NCBI GenBank assembly: GCA_023412495.1
Contig: JAEYNP010000062.1
Span: 1 to 64,000 of the forward strand
Direction: 5' to 3'
From: Pseudomonadota bacterium
Lineage (GTDB): Bacteria > Desulfobacterota > Desulfobulbia > Desulfobulbales > Desulfocapsaceae
Length of the DNA: 64,000 nt
The notes beneath the pieces were generated by a model that was given only the letters and a program-made list of their open reading frames with translations, ran no database searches and had not been told where the DNA came from. How positions within the stretch are numbered: position 1 is the stretch's first letter; the number at the start of each line of letters is the position of its first letter. Positions 26,419 to 34,923 of the stretch are shown piece by piece. Made by a program: the position numbers and the translations under genes.

Positions 26419-27198
26419 TTACAGATATACTTTCAGCCTATCAACCAGTTGGTCGATCTGTTCATCAAGAGTTCCTTGCAGAACCGATCTTTCTGCCCTG
26501 GAAGGAGGCGGAAAAACGTTGACAACTTTGGTGGGCGAACCAGGCAGGCCGATACAGGCCGGATCGGCTTCGATATCGGCTGCGCTCAATCGGACGATCT
26601 TGGCGCTCTTCGCTTTCATCTTGCCCTTGATCGATGGCACCCGCGGCTCGTTGATGTCTTTCACCACGGTCAGAAGGGCGGGATAATCGACAGCCACCAC
26701 ATCGTAACCGTCATCCATCATGCGCTCGGCAACCAGACCGGTGGTGGAAGATTCTCGGATTTTCTGGACGCATGTCACATAGGGGATGTCGAGCCTGGTC
26801 GCCAGTCCCGGACCGACCTGGGCGGTGTCCCCGTCGATAGCCTGTTTGCCGCAGAGGATGAGATCGAAGTCGCCGATCTTCTTTACGGCATGCTCTAGTG
26901 TATAGGCGGTCGCCCAAGTGTCGGCTCCGGCAAAGGACCGGTCAGACACGAGCACCGTGGAATCGGCGCCGCAGCTTATCGCCTGGCGCAGGATCTCTTC
27001 GGCCTGGGGTGGCCCCATGGTAATGGCAACGACTTCGCCGCCGTGCGCCTCTTTCAGGCGAACCGCCTCCTCCAGCGCGTGTTGATCGTAGGGATTCATG
27101 ATGGACTGCACCCCTTCCCGCGCCAGTGTATTGGTGACCGGATCGAGCCGCACATCCTTGGCGTCCGGGACCTGTTTCATGCAAACGATGATTCTCAT
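26419..27198 (-). CDS. etfB: ETF beta subunit
   Basis: 259 residues. MRIIVCMKQVPDAKDVRLDP, NPYDQHALEEAVRLKE, and the nucleotide-binding GKQAIDGDTAQVGPGLA are all present. The last matches the pattern of ETFs whose beta subunit binds FAD in place of AMP and which are able to bifurcate. I base this on memory of that motif. Pairs with etfA 19 bases downstream and with the dehydrogenase upstream. Confidence 0.95.
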   Translation of the reverse strand: MRIIVCMKQVPDAKDVRLDPVTNTLAREGVQSIMNPYDQHALEEAVRLKEAHGGEVVAITMGPPQAEEILRQAISCGADSTVLVSDRSFAGADTWATAYTLEHAVKKIGDFDLILCGKQAIDGDTAQVGPGLATRLDIPYVTCVQKIRESSTTGLVAERMMDDGYDVVAVDYPALLTVVKDINEPRVPSIKGKMKAKSAKIVRLSAADIEADPACIGLPGSPTKVVNVFPPPSRAERSVLQGTLDEQIDQLVDRLKVYL

Positions 27199-27275
27199 TC
27201 TTCGACTACCTGCTTTTCTATAATATCCTCGACAGGGAACGATCTCGATCGGCCGGCGGAGGAAAAATTGATCAA

Positions 27276-28424
27276 TTAAGAATATTCCTTGTTCAATTCC
27301 TGGCCGATGACGTTTCTCTGGATCTGATTGGTTCCCTCATAGATCTGCAGGATCTTGGCATCCCTCATCATCTTCTCGACGGGGTACTCGCACATGTACC
27401 CATAGCCGCCCATGACCTGGACTGCATCGGTGGTCACCTTCATCGCCATGTCGGTGGCAAACACCTTGCACATCGAGGATGCCTTGGACATATCCTTGGG
27501 ATGATTCTGGATATGCTTGGCGGCCGCATACACCAGTGACCGGGCCGACTCGACGCCGATCGCCATATCGGCCAGCATGTGCTGGACCGCCTGGAAAGCG
27601 ATGATCGGCTTGCCGAACTGCTGGCGCTGCTTGGCATAGGCGACGGCCTCGTCAAGCGCTCCCTGGGCCAGCCCCACACCGAGGGCGGCGATACCGGGCC
27701 TGGAGAGATCGAGGGTTTTCATGACGGTGATGAAGCCGGTGCCCTCGCGTCCGATGATCCGGTCCTTGGGGATCCGGCAATCCTTGAAGATGAGCTCCGT
27801 GGTGGACGAGGCCCTGATGCCCATTTTCTTTTCCTTGGGGCCGCAGCTGAAGCCGGGATCCCCCTCCTCCACGACGAACATGGAGGCGCCGCGCGGACCA
27901 CGGCTGCGGTCGGTGATCGCCACGACCGAGTAGATCTGGGCCTCGCCGCCGTTGGTGATCCACTGTTTGGTGCCGTTCAATACCCAGTGGTCGCCGTCGA
28001 GCACCGCAGTCGTCTGGATACCCGAGGCATCGGAACCGGCGTTTGCCTCGGTCAGGCCGAAGGCCCCGAATTTTTTTCCGGTTGCGACATCAGGCAGGTA
28101 TTTTGCTTTCATCTCCGGGGATCCGGCGATGATTATCGGATAGACTCCCAGGAAATTTGCGGCAAAGGCGGTGCCGACGCCGATACAGCCCCGGCCGAGC
28201 TGCTCGACGGTCAGCACGATATCGAAACAACCACCGCCCAACCCGCCGTACTCTTCCGGGATCGGCACCCCGAAGAGGTCGGCCTGGGCCATCTCGTTCA
28301 GTATCTGCCTGGGGAATTCATGCTTCTCATCAAGTTCAGCGCGAATCGGTATAATACGTTCATCAGTGATCTGCCTTGCGATATCGACGATCATCTGCTG
28401 CTCTTCAGTCAAGAAATAATCCAT
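27276..28424 (-). CDS. Acyl-CoA dehydrogenase (short-chain type)
   Basis: About 382 residues, full-length flavoprotein dehydrogenase. The FAD/substrate motifs FGLTEANAGSDASG and WITNGGEAQIY are present. The catalytic glutamate is in QIYEGTNQIQRNVIG. Closest in feel to butyryl-CoA dehydrogenases. The start at 28424 has AGGAG 7 bases upstream. It sits between fabH and etfBA where fabD is normally found, so it may act on acyl thioesters linked to fatty-acid synthesis (for example as an enoyl reductase) rather than in beta-oxidation. That is inference. Confidence 0.92.
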   Translation of the reverse strand: MDYFLTEEQQMIVDIARQITDERIIPIRAELDEKHEFPRQILNEMAQADLFGVPIPEEYGGLGGGCFDIVLTVEQLGRGCIGVGTAFAANFLGVYPIIIAGSPEMKAKYLPDVATGKKFGAFGLTEANAGSDASGIQTTAVLDGDHWVLNGTKQWITNGGEAQIYSVVAITDRSRGPRGASMFVVEEGDPGFSCGPKEKKMGIRASSTTELIFKDCRIPKDRIIGREGTGFITVMKTLDLSRPGIAALGVGLAQGALDEAVAYAKQRQQFGKPIIAFQAVQHMLADMAIGVESARSLVYAAAKHIQNHPKDMSKASSMCKVFATDMAMKVTTDAVQVMGGYGYMCEYPVEKMMRDAKILQIYEGTNQIQRNVIGQELNKEYS

Positions 28425-28438
28425 CACATATCTCCTGT

Positions 28439-29413
28439 TTACCACTTAATCAGGGATGCTCCCCAGGTAAAACCACCCCCGAAGGAACAGAACAAAACTG
28501 TATCGCCTTCTGCAATCAGACCACTACTGTTTGCTTCATCGAGAGCGATGGGAATCGACGCAGCGGATGTATTACCATATTTGGCTACGTTAATAAATAC
28601 CTTACTCGGCGGCAGGTTCAGACGATCGGATAACTTATTGAGAATCCGAATATTCGCCTGGTGAGGAATGACGAGACTGATGTCTTCGATGTTTACGTGC
28701 TCCCGGGAAAGCAACTCGCGGACGGAATCTTCCATGGCTCGTACCGCGTACTTGAAGACCTCCTTGCCTTCCATCTGAATGTAGGCCCCGTTATTGCCGG
28801 GTACCGCGAGATCCGGATTGAGACTCCGAGGGGCATGCATATAGAGGAGTTCCCAGAGGGCGCCGTCGGAAAGCAGCTTTGAGCCGATGATGCCGCGGGA
28901 GCCCTCGGCATATCCGAAGACAGCCGCGCCGGCCCCGTCGCCGAACAGAATACAGGTATTCCTGTCCTGCCAGTTAAGCCTGGCGGACAGCGTTTCGGCG
29001 CCGATGATCAGAACCTTCATGTCATGATCGGCTCGGATGTATTTATCGGCAAGGTCCAGTCCATACAGAAAACCCGAACATGCGGCGTTGAGATCGTAGG
29101 CGAAGGCGTTCTTCGCCCCGATTTCCTTCTGCACGAAACAGGCGGACGACGGCATGAGCATATGGGAACTAATGGTGCCGACCACAATAAGACCCAACTC
29201 CTCGGCGGCAACCCCGGCACGCTCCAGCGCCTGCCGTGCCGCATTGGCGGAGAGTTGATAGGTCTGCTCGCCTTTGCCGCCGATCCGGCGGCTTTCTATT
29301 CCGGTTCTTGTGCGGATCCATTCGTCATTGGTGTCGACGATGGATTCGAGTTCGACATTCGTGAGGACCCTCTCGGGCAGACAAGAGCCGGTACCCAATA
29401 CAACAGTTCCCAT
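28439..29413 (-). CDS. fabH: 3-oxoacyl-ACP synthase III
   Basis: 324 residues. Catalytic triad: Cys in LNAACSGFLYGLDLA, His in PHQANIRILNKL, Asn in KYGNTSAASIPIAL. It starts chains by condensing acyl-CoA with malonyl-ACP. The start shares one base with the plsX stop (TGATG). 14 bases separate it from the acyl-CoA dehydrogenase. Confidence 0.97.
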   Translation of the reverse strand: MGTVVLGTGSCLPERVLTNVELESIVDTNDEWIRTRTGIESRRIGGKGEQTYQLSANAARQALERAGVAAEELGLIVVGTISSHMLMPSSACFVQKEIGAKNAFAYDLNAACSGFLYGLDLADKYIRADHDMKVLIIGAETLSARLNWQDRNTCILFGDGAGAAVFGYAEGSRGIIGSKLLSDGALWELLYMHAPRSLNPDLAVPGNNGAYIQMEGKEVFKYAVRAMEDSVRELLSREHVNIEDISLVIPHQANIRILNKLSDRLNLPPSKVFINVAKYGNTSAASIPIALDEANSSGLIAEGDTVLFCSFGGGFTWGASLIKW

Positions 29414-30432
29414 CAGTTCTCCAAATGCACCACGTTATTGCTGGCTGCCAGACTCTCTAAGATGTCCCGGTTGATATTTCTCTTAACCATCTCCGCCGCT
29501 CCGAGGATGGCATTTTTTATCGCATGGGAACTGGATTTCCCGTGGCAGATAATGCCTACCCCGTCGATTCCAAGGAGCGGTGCGCCACCGTATTCGGCAT
29601 AGTCGACACGCTTCCTGAAGGATTTGAAGGCCTTCCTGGCCAGGAAATAACCGATCTTGGCGGAAATGGACTTGAGGATTTCGTCGCGCAGCATGAGCAT
29701 GGCTGCTTCTGCCAGTCCTTCGCTGACTTTCAGGCAGATATTGCCGACAAAACCATCACAGACGATGACGTCCACATTGCCCTGAAAGACATCACGCCCC
29801 TCCACGTTGCCGATGAAGTTCAGGGAACTTTTTTCCAGCAAGGGGTAGGTTTCCTTGATGAGACTGTTGCCCTTGCCGGTTTCCTCGCCGATGGTCAAGA
29901 GACCCACGCGCGGCTTTATCACACCGTTGATGCGCGAAAAAGCTGAAGCCATAACGGCAAATTGAAAAAGATGCTGAGGGCGGCAGTCCACATTGGCGCC
30001 GATATCCATCAGCACCACCGGCTTTTTCAGGGTAGGAAAGATCGAAGCGATTCCGGGACGGGATACCCCGCCCAGACGCCCGAGCTTGCGAATAGCGGCC
30101 GCCAGGGTGGCGCCGGAGTTGCCGGCACTCACGGCCGCATCGGCTTCGCCACGGTGGACCAGGTCGAAGGCCACCATTACCGAGGCGTCCTTCTTTTTCC
30201 GGACCGCATCCACGGGATGTTCATTCATGCCGATTACTTGAGATGAATGAACGACCTTGATGAGCTTCGCGGTCTTGCTGTCGAGCGCCAGCGAATCGAG
30301 ATGTTTTTGCAGAAGAACTTCGTCGCCAACCAGGCTTACACTTAGCTCCGCTTGTTTGACGGCAAGCAGTGCCCCGGTGATCAATTCCTCATGACCATGG
30401 TCTCCGCCCATGGCATCCAGGGCTATTTGCAC
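29413..30432 (-). CDS. plsX: Phosphate acyltransferase
   Basis: 339 residues: IALDAMGGDHG at the start, GNSGATLAAA, MDIGANVDCRPQHL, GNVEGRDVFQGNVDVIVCDGFVGNI, and YGGAPLLGIDG. Converts acyl-ACP to acyl-phosphate for phospholipid synthesis. Follows rpmF by 9 bases in the classic rpmF-plsX-fabH order. Confidence 0.97.
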   Translation of the reverse strand: MQIALDAMGGDHGHEELITGALLAVKQAELSVSLVGDEVLLQKHLDSLALDSKTAKLIKVVHSSQVIGMNEHPVDAVRKKKDASVMVAFDLVHRGEADAAVSAGNSGATLAAAIRKLGRLGGVSRPGIASIFPTLKKPVVLMDIGANVDCRPQHLFQFAVMASAFSRINGVIKPRVGLLTIGEETGKGNSLIKETYPLLEKSSLNFIGNVEGRDVFQGNVDVIVCDGFVGNICLKVSEGLAEAAMLMLRDEILKSISAKIGYFLARKAFKSFRKRVDYAEYGGAPLLGIDGVGIICHGKSSSHAIKNAILGAAEMVKRNINRDILESLAASNNVVHLEN

Positions 30433-30441
30433 GTCATTCTC

Positions 30442-30630
30442 CTATTCCACTTCACTTTCGAGAACGTAGACGGTTCTCCCCTTATATTTTCCACAGCTGC
30501 CGCAAAGGCGGTGCGGTTCCTTGGGTTCGCCGCATTCGGCGCAAACCGAAAGGCCGGGGGCGGTCAAGGCGTCATGGGCGCGTCTGGTCCGGGTACGGGA
30601 ATGAGAATGTCTTCTTTTTGGTAAGGCCAT
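30442..30630 (-). CDS. rpmF: 50S ribosomal protein L32
   Basis: 62 residues: ALPKRRHSHSRTRTRRAHDAL, then a zinc ribbon with CAEC and CGSC. The start at 30630 has GGAGG 5 bases upstream. It is the zinc-containing (four-cysteine) form of L32. Confidence 0.97.
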   Translation of the reverse strand: MALPKRRHSHSRTRTRRAHDALTAPGLSVCAECGEPKEPHRLCGSCGKYKGRTVYVLESEVE

Positions 30631-30757
30631 GTTATCCTCCACTTAGGTATGAATGCATACCACTGATTAATTTCTACAGTTCGAACTCCAGGAGCGGTAT
30701 TCGTGATTGTATATTACGTGAAAACGCCAAGAATCTTTGGCCGGAGCCGACGCTTTA

Positions 30758-31270
30758 TCACCTTTTGCCGATCTTTTTCAATACAGCGAAAGGAGAATTG
30801 CCCGTATCCGGACCACAGCTGCAGGACTCCTTATTCAGAAAGGCCCCGCAACCGGCACAAATACCCTTGCAGTCTTCCCGGCACAAGGTCCGCAAAGGAA
30901 CAGCCAAGTAAACTTGTTCCCGCAAGATATCATCAATTTCGACAACCGGTTCTTCGAGGTGGAGGGTGTTGGCGTCCTCTTCGCTGCATTCCACTTCACG
31001 CTCACCCACCTCTTCCTTTCTCGTAGTGACCTGATATTCGAAATCACTGTGCAACGCCTCTTCAGCGCGCTCGCCGCATCGATCGCAAACCGTTTCTCGG
31101 ATACCGTCCAACCGCCCTTTGACAACAATCGTCTCGTGGTCGTATCGGGAAACGGAGAGACGTGCGGTGGCCTCAAGGAGAAGACCCGCATCGCCGGCAG
31201 GAAACCAGCGCGTATCGTTGATGGTATAGTGCTGCGTTTTCCCGGTGATATCGTCAAACAGCAGTCTCAT
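30758..31270 (-). CDS. yceD: YceD/DUF177 family protein
   Basis: 170 residues with central CDRCGE and a C-terminal cysteine cluster (CREDCKGICAGCG...SCSC). The order yceD-rpmF is conserved widely. In plants and E. coli the family has been linked to 23S rRNA accumulation. First gene of the operon that runs to rpiB. Confidence 0.9.
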   Translation of the reverse strand: MRLLFDDITGKTQHYTINDTRWFPAGDAGLLLEATARLSVSRYDHETIVVKGRLDGIRETVCDRCGERAEEALHSDFEYQVTTRKEEVGEREVECSEEDANTLHLEEPVVEIDDILREQVYLAVPLRTLCREDCKGICAGCGAFLNKESCSCGPDTGNSPFAVLKKIGKR

Positions 31271-31443
31271 AACAGAAATATTTTCTACAAGGCAAAAAAA
31301 TAAAGAAAGGAAAAATACTCAATTTCTGGAGGATTGGCTATGAAAAAAAATACCATGGAAGGGAAAAATATATGCCGCGCAAGAAGGAAACCTCTTCTCC
31401 GGCATCCCGCCCCCCCCCGGGGCCTTGAGCAAATTATAATCTG

Positions 31444-31893
31444 CTACAGTATCTGGGCAAGACGATCGGAACTCTTCTTCAGGCGCAACGATACCCTCTC
31501 CAGAAGCCATTTGAGCAACTTGAGCGCTGTTGCCGAATCGGTGGAGACGACTTCGTCGAACACCTGCCTGGACAACATCAAAAGATGGGATTCCGCCACC
31601 GCAGTCAAGGTGGCGCCGCGGTCCCGCCCGTCGATCAGACCGTCCTCGCCGATCGGGGCGCCGGGATCGAGCAGGGCGACCACCTGCATCCGGTCCCCGA
31701 ACCCGGTCCGTTTTCGAACGGCGATTCTGCCGGACACCAGAAGATACAGACAGTCCGCGGTATCACCTACCAGGTAGAGGTCGGTTCCCGCCCGAAGCAC
31801 AAGGGGGGTCATGGACTTCAACAAGACACGAGCTTCACGCTCTTCGAGGAACGGCAAACAGATTCGCTGCAGATCTTCACTGTACTCGACCAT
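31444..31893 (-). CDS. Cyclic-nucleotide-binding-domain protein
   Basis: 149 residues forming a single cNMP-binding beta barrel: LYLVGDTADCLYLLVSGRIAVRKR, then GAPIGEDGLIDGRDRGATLTAVAESHLLMLSR and a helical tail. There is no HTH after the barrel, so it is not a CRP-type regulator. The phosphate-binding cassette (GEDGLIDGRDRGATLTA) departs from the cAMP consensus GExxL...RxA. It begins 6 bases after mlaC, suggesting it modulates the lipid transporter or shares its regulation. Confidence 0.85.
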   Translation of the reverse strand: MVEYSEDLQRICLPFLEEREARVLLKSMTPLVLRAGTDLYLVGDTADCLYLLVSGRIAVRKRTGFGDRMQVVALLDPGAPIGEDGLIDGRDRGATLTAVAESHLLMLSRQVFDEVVSTDSATALKLLKWLLERVSLRLKKSSDRLAQIL

Positions 31894-31899
31894 GCCGGC

Positions 31900-32508
31900 T
31901 TAATTCGCCTCCGCCTCGAAAGTACGGTTCTTTTCTTCCAACACCTTTACCAATCCCTGGTAGTCATCCTTGCGCAGAATAGACTTGAACTGCTCCTGGT
32001 AATTTCTCACCAGACTGACACCTTCTATATTTATGTCGTAGACCATCCAACCTTCCGGCGTCTTTTTCATAATATAGTGAATGGGTATCTTTACGCCTTC
32101 ATTATCCAGGAGGGTAGATACCTGGGCCCGGTCGTCCTTGACCGATTCCGCGGCGTATTCGATGGTCTGCCCGGAATAGCTCTCAAGTTTGCCGATGTAG
32201 ACGTTTTCCAGCAGTTTCGTCATCTGAGCGGTGAAATAGTCTCTATCGTTCTCGTCGATTTCATTCCAGGTCTTTCCGAGAACCCTCTTCGACATTTCAC
32301 GAAAATCGAAGCCCCTTTTGATCTGCGACATTATCTTTTCTCTTCTTTCGGTACGATGCTCCCTCCCTCTCAGGCTTGCATCGGCCAGGACCTCAGTGAG
32401 GTCCTTGAGAACGGGTTTCAAATCTGCTGTCGGCCCCTGCTCCGCCGCCCCCAGATATTGCGTCGAGAAAGCCATGAGGACGGCAAGAAAAATCAACATT
32501 TTTTTCAT
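31900..32508 (-). CDS. mlaC: MlaC-type periplasmic phospholipid-binding protein
   Basis: 202 residues. The N-terminal signal peptide (MKKMLIFLAVLMAFSTQYLGAA) is followed by the Ttg2/MlaC fold (RGFDFREMSKRVLGKTWNE, then VYDINIEGVSLVRNYQEQFKSIL). Shuttles phospholipid between the outer-membrane and inner-membrane parts of Mla. The start is 32508 (AGGGG upstream), not 32535, because the signal peptide begins there. Confidence 0.92.
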   Translation of the reverse strand: MKKMLIFLAVLMAFSTQYLGAAEQGPTADLKPVLKDLTEVLADASLRGREHRTERREKIMSQIKRGFDFREMSKRVLGKTWNEIDENDRDYFTAQMTKLLENVYIGKLESYSGQTIEYAAESVKDDRAQVSTLLDNEGVKIPIHYIMKKTPEGWMVYDINIEGVSLVRNYQEQFKSILRKDDYQGLVKVLEEKNRTFEAEAN

Positions 32509-32579
32509 GATATTACCCCTATCGATTTGATTCATATTGTTCCGGCATCATGCGGATTTTTCGGTGAAAGCCCTGATCG

Positions 32580-33032
32580 CTACTCTTTCACGCTGCCGAA
32601 AGCGAACTTGCTGATAAGAGATTCGATATCGACGGATGATTCCGTCTCCACCACTATCTCGCCCGGCTTGAAGTGGGTTTCATCGGCACCCAGGCTCAAT
32701 TGGATGTATTTATCGCCGATAATGCCCTGGGACTTGACCGAGGCTATCGAATCGATCGGCACCTTCAGCTTGTTGTCGATCCGCAAGGAGAGAAGCGCCG
32801 CTTCATTTTTGCCGAGGGCAATCCCATCCACCTCGCCGACCGGGACCCCGGCTACCTGCACCGACGCCCCTTTTTTCACGCCGGCGACGTTGTCGAATTC
32901 CGCCTTGAGGATATAGGTGCTTCCCGCCGTCAGCCAGGACACCTCGCCCAGTTGGAGAGCAAGGTAGCCGAATGCACCGAAGCCTATAAGCATGAACAGC
33001 CCGACCGCCAATTCCAACGTGTTTCTTTTCAT
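32580..33032 (-). CDS. mlaD: MlaD-type MCE-domain protein
   Basis: 150 residues. One N-terminal membrane anchor (LAVGLFMLIGFGAFGYLAL) and one MCE domain (FDNVAGVKKGASVQVAGVPVGEVDGIAL... GIIGDKYIQLSLGADE). Hexameric substrate-binding subunit of the MlaFEDB complex. Its start overlaps the mlaF stop (ATGA). Confidence 0.94.
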   Translation of the reverse strand: MKRNTLELAVGLFMLIGFGAFGYLALQLGEVSWLTAGSTYILKAEFDNVAGVKKGASVQVAGVPVGEVDGIALGKNEAALLSLRIDNKLKVPIDSIASVKSQGIIGDKYIQLSLGADETHFKPGEIVVETESSVDIESLISKFAFGSVKE

Positions 33033-33811
33033 TTCTCCACCAGGTGACTTTGATATATGTTACCCATTGTAGTTTGCACGATTTCCTGAATATGGGGTTT
33101 CTCCGACCATTGAATCTTTTCAGGGCTGTCAAAGACATCCATCATTCCTGAATTCAAGATAATTACCTGATCCGCCAGGTTGAAGATCTTCGGGATGTCA
33201 TGGCTGACGATGACCGAGGTGAATCCGAACTTGGCCTGGGTCCTGGCGAACAGGTGATAGATCTCCTGGGTCATGACCGGATCGAGACCGGTGGTGGGTT
33301 CGTCGAAGAGCATTATCGAGGGATTGAGCTGCATGGCCCGGGAAAGCCCGACCCTCTTCTTCATGCCTCCGCTCAGCTGGGCCGGATATTTGTCCTCGTG
33401 GCCGGTGAGCTCGAACTGGGCGAGCGACTGCTCCACCTGCCGGCTGATTTCCTGCTCTGACTTGGTCGTTCGTTCCCGTAGCGGCAGGGCGATATTTTCA
33501 TAGACGGTGAGGGAATCAAAGAGCGCAGCCCCCTGGAACAAGACGCCGAACTGGGTGCGGAGTTGCTCGAGATCCCTGCCTCTTGCCCCGGTTACCTCCT
33601 TGCCGTGGACGAAAACCTCTCCCGAATCCGGCTGCATCAGGCCCAGGATTATTTTCAGGGTGACGCTTTTCCCCTGGCCGCTGCCGCCGGCAATGACCGT
33701 GGTCTTGCCTGCGGGGATCGCAAAGGAGACATGGTCGAGGACCACCTGCTCGGTCCCGTTTCGCTTGGCAAAAGTCTTGACGACATTCTTGAATTCGATG
33801 GCTGAGCTCAT
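33029..33811 (-). CDS. mlaF: MlaF-type ABC transporter ATPase
   Basis: 260 residues. Walker A GGSGQGKS, ABC signature LSGGMKKRVGLSRAM, Walker B LFDEPTTGLDPV, H-loop VSHD. Powers inner-membrane phospholipid transport with MlaE/MlaD. A longer open frame to 34651 overlaps mlaE in another frame and is rejected. The start shares a base with the mlaE stop. Confidence 0.95.
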   Translation of the reverse strand: MSSAIEFKNVVKTFAKRNGTEQVVLDHVSFAIPAGKTTVIAGGSGQGKSVTLKIILGLMQPDSGEVFVHGKEVTGARGRDLEQLRTQFGVLFQGAALFDSLTVYENIALPLRERTTKSEQEISRQVEQSLAQFELTGHEDKYPAQLSGGMKKRVGLSRAMQLNPSIMLFDEPTTGLDPVMTQEIYHLFARTQAKFGFTSVIVSHDIPKIFNLADQVIILNSGMMDVFDSPEKIQWSEKPHIQEIVQTTMGNIYQSHLVEK

Positions 33812-34602
33812 CACAGCAGCACCGCGGTCAGGAGATAATCGAAAACGAGGACGGAGATCGACGACAGGACGACGGCCTGGGTGGTGACCCGGCTGACGCT
33901 CTCGGCGCCGAAGCCCGCCCCGCGGATTTCCTGGACGAAATACCCGCGCCCGGAACAGATCCAGACCACCAGGAGGGCAAAGACAAAGGACTTGATCACA
34001 CCGAGCCGGATATCGTGGTTGGTGACGCTGGTCTGCATCCCCTGGATGAAACTGCCGGGATTCACATCCATCAGCCCGACGCCGGCCAGGTACCCGCCGG
34101 CGATCCCCACCACGTCGAACACCGCCGTCAAGAGCGGCACGGAGATGATCGTCGCCAGGAATTTCGGGGCAATGAGATAGCGAAAGGGGTCGATCGCCAT
34201 GCAGTCCAGTGCGTCGATCTGATCGGAGATCCTCATGATGCCGATCTCCGCGCAGATGGCGGAGCCGGCCCGGCCGGCCACCATCAGTGCGGTGAGCACC
34301 GGGCCTAGCTCCATGATCAGGGTCAGCGACACCGCCGAGCCCAGCATGCCCTCGGCGCCGAATTTGTGCAGTGAATAGTAACCCTGCAGCCCGAGCACCA
34401 TGCCGGTGGAGGCGGCGGTGAAGAAAATCACGGCAAGGGAACCGACGCCGACGAACTGGATCTGGCGGACCAACTCCGAAAACCGGAAGGGACGCCGGAA
34501 AACACCCCGCAGGGACATCAGGAGGAAAAGCGTCATCTTGCCGAGATCCGTCAGGACATAGAGACCAGCATCGCCAAGACGCGTTATGGCATTGCTCTGC
34601 AT
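33811..34602 (-). CDS. mlaE: MlaE-type ABC permease
   Basis: 263 residues. Multi-helix permease with the family blocks VGVGSLAVIFFTAASTGMVLGLQGYYSLHKFGAEGMLG, MELGPVLTALMVAGRAGSAICAEIG and a C-terminal DYLLTAVLL. The start is ATG 34602, after AAAGGA; the upstream TTG frame is ignored. First gene of mlaEFDC. No STAS-domain mlaB is present. Confidence 0.93.
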   Translation of the reverse strand: MQSNAITRLGDAGLYVLTDLGKMTLFLLMSLRGVFRRPFRFSELVRQIQFVGVGSLAVIFFTAASTGMVLGLQGYYSLHKFGAEGMLGSAVSLTLIMELGPVLTALMVAGRAGSAICAEIGIMRISDQIDALDCMAIDPFRYLIAPKFLATIISVPLLTAVFDVVGIAGGYLAGVGLMDVNPGSFIQGMQTSVTNHDIRLGVIKSFVFALLVVWICSGRGYFVQEIRGAGFGAESVSRVTTQAVVLSSISVLVFDYLLTAVLL

Positions 34603-34680
34603 AGAGTGGGGGTCCTTTATTGCCGAGTGAAATATATCCGGGCGCAAGCATTTCTTTTGGAGAAGTGCCTTACCATATTT

Positions 34681-34819
34681 TTAGTACCTTAGAAATTCAT
34701 TTCGTTTTTTAAAATGAATTTCGTGAAGGTACTTATCCCGCTAGCGGGGTTAGTACCTTAGAAATTCATTTCGCTTTCTGAAATGAATTTTCGAAGGGTA
34801 CATATCCAGCTCAGCCGGG
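34681..34819. repeat. Tandem palindromic repeat, family D (two units)
   Basis: Two direct units with 69-base period (34681 and 34750). Each has TTAGTACCTTAGAAATTCATTTC, a short loop, GAAATGAATTT-type inverse arm and GTAC, then a small GC palindrome (CCCGCTAGCGGG; CAGCTCAGC). A third member is at 41092-41148 and a degenerate one at 59113-59156. Noncoding, between yejE and mlaE. Confidence 0.75.
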
Positions 34820-34923
34820 TTTGCCGTCTGATAAGCTATTGCATGGAATTCCACTCGGTCCTTGATATTTCCAGGGTTGTTGAAAGAACGAAGGAATGAT
34901 TCCAGCACCCGCCGCAAAAGGCA

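Noticed and set aside
31340..31777. Plus-strand frame with a GGAGG before its ATG
   Set aside because: Runs antisense through the cyclic-nucleotide-binding gene and begins with a low-complexity AAA/CCC stretch; the ribosome site looks coincidental.
33029..34651. 540-codon minus-strand frame joining mlaF to upstream sequence
   Set aside because: The first half overlaps mlaE in another frame and is Arg/Pro-rich nonsense. Only the MlaF part from 33811 is real.
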